NCBI RefSeq assembly: GCF_002008315.2
Contig: NZ_MVDG02000001.1
Coordinates: 1,612,001-1,676,000, forward strand
DNA: 64,000 bases
Reading direction: 5' to 3'
DNA from: Arthrobacter sp. KBS0703
Lineage (GTDB): Bacteria > Actinomycetota > Actinomycetes > Actinomycetales > Micrococcaceae
Position 1 is the stretch's first letter, and every line of letters begins with the position of its first letter. Position numbers and translations under genes: made by a program. The notes below the pieces were generated by a model. The model was not told where the DNA came from. It did no database searches and was given only the letters and a program-made list of their open reading frames with translations. Positions 60,549-64,000 of this stretch are shown here, one piece after another.

Positions 60549-61394
60549 TCAGCCGGCCGGCGGGGTGAACTGGCTCGCGGTGAATACCGCTCCGCCAGGA
60601 TCACGGATCAGGACGGTGCGTGTCCACTCGGTGTCGTCCTGCCGCAGGACGCGGCCGCCCAGGCGCTCGACGTCCCTGGCCGTGCGGTCCCGGTCGGCGA
60701 CCGTGAACGTCACGTGCCACAGCGGCCGCTCGCCGGGGGCAGCGGGGACGAGCCAGGCGACCGCGTCCTCGAATCCTCGGGGTACGGCGTCGCCCGACTG
60801 GCGGACCCTGATGTTGGGGTCGACGGTGGCCTCCAGGTGGTCACCATAACCGGGGCGGCGGATCATCGTTCCGAAGTCGAGGGTGTCGAACTGCCAGTCG
60901 AATGCCTTGGCGTAGAAGGCGGCCGCTGCGTCCATATTGGCCGTGTGGAGGTCACTGAAGTTCCATCCGCCCGGCAGGTTGACCGCCTGCGCCCCGAGCC
61001 GTTCCCGGGCCTGCCAGATGCGGAACTCGGCGCCTTCGGGGTCGGCCAGCACCGCCTGGATCCCTCCTGAGCCGGCATCGGCGGGAGCGGACTTCAGGGT
61101 GGCGCCGACCGATAGCAGGTGGCGCGCGGCAGCATCCGCGTCGTCGACGGCGACGTACGTGTGCCACGCGGGGACGCCGGTTCCCGGGCCGGCGATCGCG
61201 CCGGCTTCCTGGCCGTCAAGCCGGGCTATCACGTACCTGCCGGCGGTGCCGGGCGGGGCGCCGTCCTCGAACTCCCACCCGAAGAGCCCGCCGTAGAAGT
61301 CCATGGCGGCCGCCACGTCGGGCTGCTGGGTGTCAACCCAGCACGGAACACCTGACGGATAGCTCCGGCTGATTGCCTCTGGTTGCTGTTCCAT
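60549..61394 (-). CDS. VOC family (glyoxalase-like) two-domain protein
   Basis: From ATG 61394 the 281-residue protein has two glyoxalase/bleomycin-resistance domains: GVPCWVDTQQPDVAAAMDFY GGLFGWEFED, PAWHTYVAVDDADAAARHLL, then GGWNFSDLHTANMDAAAAFY AKAFDWQFDT and LWHVTFTVADRDRTARDVER LGG. Paired-domain VOC proteins can be dioxygenases, isomerases or drug-binding proteins. Metal ligands (His in WHTYV, Glu in FRIW-type strands) are partly kept. Function is unknown. Confidence 0.88.
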   Translation of the reverse strand: MEQQPEAISRSYPSGVPCWVDTQQPDVAAAMDFYGGLFGWEFEDGAPPGTAGRYVIARLDGQEAGAIAGPGTGVPAWHTYVAVDDADAAARHLLSVGATLKSAPADAGSGGIQAVLADPEGAEFRIWQARERLGAQAVNLPGGWNFSDLHTANMDAAAAFYAKAFDWQFDTLDFGTMIRRPGYGDHLEATVDPNIRVRQSGDAVPRGFEDAVAWLVPAAPGERPLWHVTFTVADRDRTARDVERLGGRVLRQDDTEWTRTVLIRDPGGAVFTASQFTPPAG

Positions 61395-61462
61395 GCATAA
61401 AACCGTAAACGGCCCTGCGTGACGTGACAACGCCTGGGACGTGGGCGGTGCCCCGTCGACGG

Positions 61463-61499
61463 CAAGAGCTCCGGACAGCAATACTGCCCGGAGCTCTTG
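61463..61499 (-). terminator. Terminator after the SDR gene
   Basis: CAAGAGCTCCGG and CCGGAGCTCTTG form a perfect 12-bp stem, 52 bp after the SDR stop on the minus strand and before the VOC gene. No long T run. Confidence 0.7.
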
Positions 61500-61550
61500 G
61501 TGAGGAGTGCCGTCGCCCGGGCAACGGCCTCTACGGGATCCGGGGAATCT

Positions 61551-62303
61551 CTACTCGGCGCTCTTGCCGAAATAGTCGGCGCCGCCGGCGTACTCCGTGT
61601 GGCCGGACTCGACGTCGGCGGTGGCCATGCTGGCGACCACTTCAGCGAACTCCGCCACGGAATACAGCTTGCCGGCTTCGGCGCGGCGGGCCTCGATGGC
61701 GCCCGGGTTGGAACGGTCCAGCAGTGTCGCGGTGACGGTGCCCTCGATCATGTCGCCGGACACGACCACCAGCGAGACCCCCTTGTCCGCCAGGCTCGGC
61801 AGGAGCTCGCGGAGCGCGTCCTCGCCCGCACGCTTGCTGCGGGCCACGGGCTCGTACTCCGGCATGGTGGGCACCGAGTTGATGAAGTGAGCCTGGTGGC
61901 TGGTAACGAACACCACGCGGGAGCCCGCCTTCATGAGGGGCACCGCGGCGTTGAGCATGTTGACCTGCGCGTCCCGGTTCAGCTTGAGGGCATATCCCTC
62001 TTCCATGCCCGACTCCATGCCGCCCGATGCGTTGAGCACCAGCACGTCCAGTGACCCGAAGTTCTCCATGGCGGCGCTCGCCAGGGCCTGCACACCCTCA
62101 ACCGTGGTCAGGTCGGCGCCGACCGCTACTGCGCGGCCGCCCGCAGCCTCGACGTCGGACACCACTTTGTTGGCGCGCGGCGCCTTCTGGCGGTAGTTGA
62201 CGACGACGGCGGCACCCTCGCCAGCGAGGATCTTGGCCACTTCGGCGCCGATTCCGCGCGAGGATCCGGTCACGATGGCGGTCTTGTTGTCCAGCAGTCC
62301 CAT
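61551..62303 (-). CDS. SDR family oxidoreductase
   Basis: ATG 62303 follows AAAGGAGCTCAT. The 250-residue product starts LLDNKTAIVTGSSRGIGAEV AKIL (TGxxxGIG NADP motif) and continues DVLVLNASGGMESG (NASG in place of NNAG), SRVVFVTSHQAHF (catalytic Ser), EYEPVARSKRAGEDALRELL (Tyr and Lys) and VVVSGDMIEGTVTATLLDRS. The Tyr-Lys spacing is longer than YxxxK, as in a known subfamily of mycobacterial SDRs. Substrate is unknown. It has its own terminator downstream. Confidence 0.9.
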   Translation of the reverse strand: MGLLDNKTAIVTGSSRGIGAEVAKILAGEGAAVVVNYRQKAPRANKVVSDVEAAGGRAVAVGADLTTVEGVQALASAAMENFGSLDVLVLNASGGMESGMEEGYALKLNRDAQVNMLNAAVPLMKAGSRVVFVTSHQAHFINSVPTMPEYEPVARSKRAGEDALRELLPSLADKGVSLVVVSGDMIEGTVTATLLDRSNPGAIEARRAEAGKLYSVAEFAEVVASMATADVESGHTEYAGGADYFGKSAE

Positions 62304-62482
62304 ATGAGCTCCTTTGTTCCAAACGTCTAAATCACTGAAGGTCTGAAGTCCATCATGCCAGCGGAGGTGCCCGATCCGCTTGTCGGATCGCGACAAAGAA
62401 GGTGGGGGCAGCTAGTTTCCGCGGGGCCGGTTGGCTACCCGAACAGGCGCGGCGCCGGCTCCCGCCATGACAGGTCAGGTAC

Positions 62483-63894
62483 CTAGCGGCTGTTGCGCTC
62501 CAGGACCGCACCGACAATCCGTGCCCCTTCCGCGAACGCCCCCGGGTTTGGCCCGGCGTAGTTGAGCCGGATGAAGGGCCCTGCGGGTTCGGCCGGGAAC
62601 CAATCAGTGCCGGCAGCGATGATCACCCCCGCGGTTTCGCAGTCGCGGACGAGCCGTTCGAGGTCGGTCCCGTCGGGCAGGCGCGCCCAGAGGTTCAGCC
62701 CTCCCTTGGGCACGTGGGTGATGTGGGCCTGCGGCACGTGCTCCCGCAGGCTGGTGACCAGGAGGTCCCGGCGCGCCTGAAGCTGAAGGCGGAGGCCGCG
62801 CAGGTGCGTCTGCCAGCCGGGCTGGGTGACGACGTCGAGCGCTGCCGTCTGGAGGAGGCCGCTGACATACATCGTCTCGGCACCGCGGTCGGCCAGAATA
62901 CGCTCGCGGGCCGGGCCGCGGGCGATGACGGCGGCGATGCGGATGGCCGGGGAAACGCTCTTGGTCAGCGACCGAAGGTAGACAACATGGCCGGAATCAT
63001 CGTGGGCAGCCACGGGAACCGGGGTGGTGGTGATGCCAAAGTCATGCGCCCAGTCGTCCTCAACCAGGAAAGCTCCGTTCCTGCGGACGACGTCCAGGAC
63101 TTCTTCGCCCCGGCCCGGCGCCCATTGCGCTCCGGTGGGGTTTGCATAGTTCGGCTGCGCGTAGAACATCCGGGCGCCGGTCTCTTCGAAGGCCCGGGAC
63201 AGCTCCTGCGGATCGGGACCGTCGGAACCGCTGGGAACCGGAACGACACGCACACCGGCCTGGGAGGCCGCCAGGATGGCTCCCCAGTAGGTCGGCGACT
63301 CCATGAGCAGCGACTGCCCCCGGCCGGCGAGTGCGCTGAAAATGGAGCTCAGCCCGCTTTGGCTTCCCGGCAGCACAATGACGTCGCTCGGTGCGGGCGG
63401 GGTGACCCCGACCGGGGTCGCGGCGCCGAGTTCGTGCGCGAACCAGGACTGCAGCTCCGGCATCCCTGCCGCGGGTGGACGGGACAAGGCAGCGTCGCCG
63501 CGGGCGGCCGGGTGAGCGCGGCCCGCACCAGGCGCTCCGGCAGGAGTTCGCGGTCCGGGTAGCCGGAGTGGAAGGCGATGACGTCGTTCGGTGCGCTCCG
63601 CATCGCGGCTGAGGCATTGCGAAGAGGTGCCTGCGGCGAGCCCAGCGCCGCAGTCTGCCAGCCGTAGTCGGACGGGCGCGCGGTCCGCACGGCCCGGACG
63701 AAGGTACCGACGCCGGGCCGGCTCTCGATCAGGCCCTGCGTTGTCAGGGTCTGCAGGGCCTTTTGCACCGTGACGGGGCTGGCCTGGTACTCGGCAACCA
63801 GCGACCGCGTGGACGGCAGCCGGGCTCCGGGGGCGGCCCCGGCGATCCACTCCCGCAGTCGCATCGCAATCCTCGAACTGCTATCGTTACTCAT
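62483..63894 (-). pseudogene. MocR-type GntR/aminotransferase regulator, frameshifted
   Basis: ATG 63894 gives a GntR winged helix (SSSRIAMRLREWIAGAAPGA, RLPSTRSLVAEYQASPVTVQ KALQTLTTQGLIESRPGVGT FVR), linker, then EAFHSGYPDRELLPERLVRA. Near 63510 one G seems lost and another frame continues GMPELQSWFAHELGAATPVG, the class I aminotransferase fold with PLP Lys in YLRSLTKSVSPAIRIA and GLNLWARLPDGTDLERL. The joined protein of about 470 residues is a typical MocR activator or repressor. It diverges from an EamA-type transporter, the usual partner. The frameshift may be an assembly error. Confidence 0.82.
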
Positions 63895-63904
63895 GAGAGA
63901 CAAG

Positions 63905-63916
63905 AGTAGCGCTACT
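63905..63916. promoter_or_regulatory. Palindrome between the MocR gene and the EamA-type gene
   Basis: AGTAGCGCTACT is a perfect 12-bp palindrome in the 37-bp gap between divergent starts, and ACTATCC/CTATCGTT words flank it. It is a candidate site for the MocR protein. Confidence 0.45.
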
Positions 63917-63931
63917 ATCCTTATTCGGCCA

Positions 63932-64000
63932 GTGATACCGGAGCGGCAGTCCAGCGGCGTCTGGTGGGGCCTCCTCGGAGTAGCGGCCTTCTCGTTCACC
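63932..64000 (+). CDS. EamA/DMT family transporter, N-terminal fragment at window edge
   Basis: GTG 63932 reads IPERQSSGVWWGLLGVAAFS FT before the right edge, the first residues of a drug/metabolite transporter helix. Divergent MocR plus EamA pairs are common, supporting the call. Only 23 residues are visible. Confidence 0.55.
   Translation, partial: MIPERQSSGVWWGLLGVAAFSFT

Overview
The window is GC-rich actinobacterial chromosome, best matched by an Arthrobacter/Pseudarthrobacter-type organism (Micrococcales). This rests on codon usage, actinobacterial gene arrangements (divergent glgA/glgC, the ATP-grasp/alpha-E/transglutaminase operon, an FadA/FabG4/MaoC operon facing TetR/acyl-CoA dehydrogenase) and protein wording typical of that group. 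No rRNA, complete tRNA or CRISPR array was seen.

Positions 1 to about 24.84 kb look like an integrated, decaying genomic island. The left end carries a zinc group: the end of a Fur/Zur-type repressor, a frameshifted ArsR-type regulator, a histidine-rich protein built from a tandem 45-residue unit, and an orphan ZnuA-type lipoprotein. After a secreted protein come many broken genes: an ATP-dependent DNA ligase split by about 2.6 kb, two Clp N-domain remnants, a membrane-anchored proline-rich protein with one in-frame TAA, a deleted DUF3841 gene, a SecE-like remnant, and a tyrosine integrase cut just before its catalytic domain by a truncated IS110-family element. An IS21-family element follows (istA open, istB frameshifted). 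Then come genes for NAD-linked or toxin-antitoxin functions: an ART-like protein, a SIR2-like protein, and HigB with a HigA-ImmA fusion. A recombinase relic, an excisionase-like HTH gene, and the 3' end of a tRNA gene with its terminator close the segment; that tRNA 3' end is the likely right attachment site.

From about 24.9 kb to the right edge the genes are mostly intact and housekeeping in nature. They include membrane proteins (DUF1345, CtaG-like, DedA), an MGT-type glycosyltransferase, GatB/YqeY, a polysaccharide deacetylase lipoprotein, an M50-like protease, a glutathionyl/mycothiolyl-hydroquinone reductase and an FUSC-type membrane protein. A fatty-acid degradation locus follows with a clear TetR operator, then a phosphopantetheinyl transferase beside an ectB-like remnant, glgA/glgC, an unusual zinc-ribbon SDR, and two tandem FMN-binding split-barrel proteins. 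The rest comprises the ATP-grasp/alpha-E/transglutaminase operon, a YeiH-type transporter, aminopeptidase N, a lipoate-ligase-type protein, L31, an SPOUT methyltransferase, TauE, an ABC ATPase, SerB, a VOC protein, an SDR and a frameshifted MocR regulator divergent from an EamA-type transporter.

A technical point affects interpretation. Five copies of the 37-38 nt Nextera/Tn5 mosaic-end junction (each half followed by its own reverse complement) sit inside four genes at 31.1, 34.0, 52.4 and 55.3 kb. These are almost certainly mate-pair library adapters left in the assembly, not biology. Deleting the one in pepN restores the reading frame exactly. Some one-base frameshifts elsewhere could also be assembly errors, but they are far denser in the left 24 kb than in the right 40 kb.
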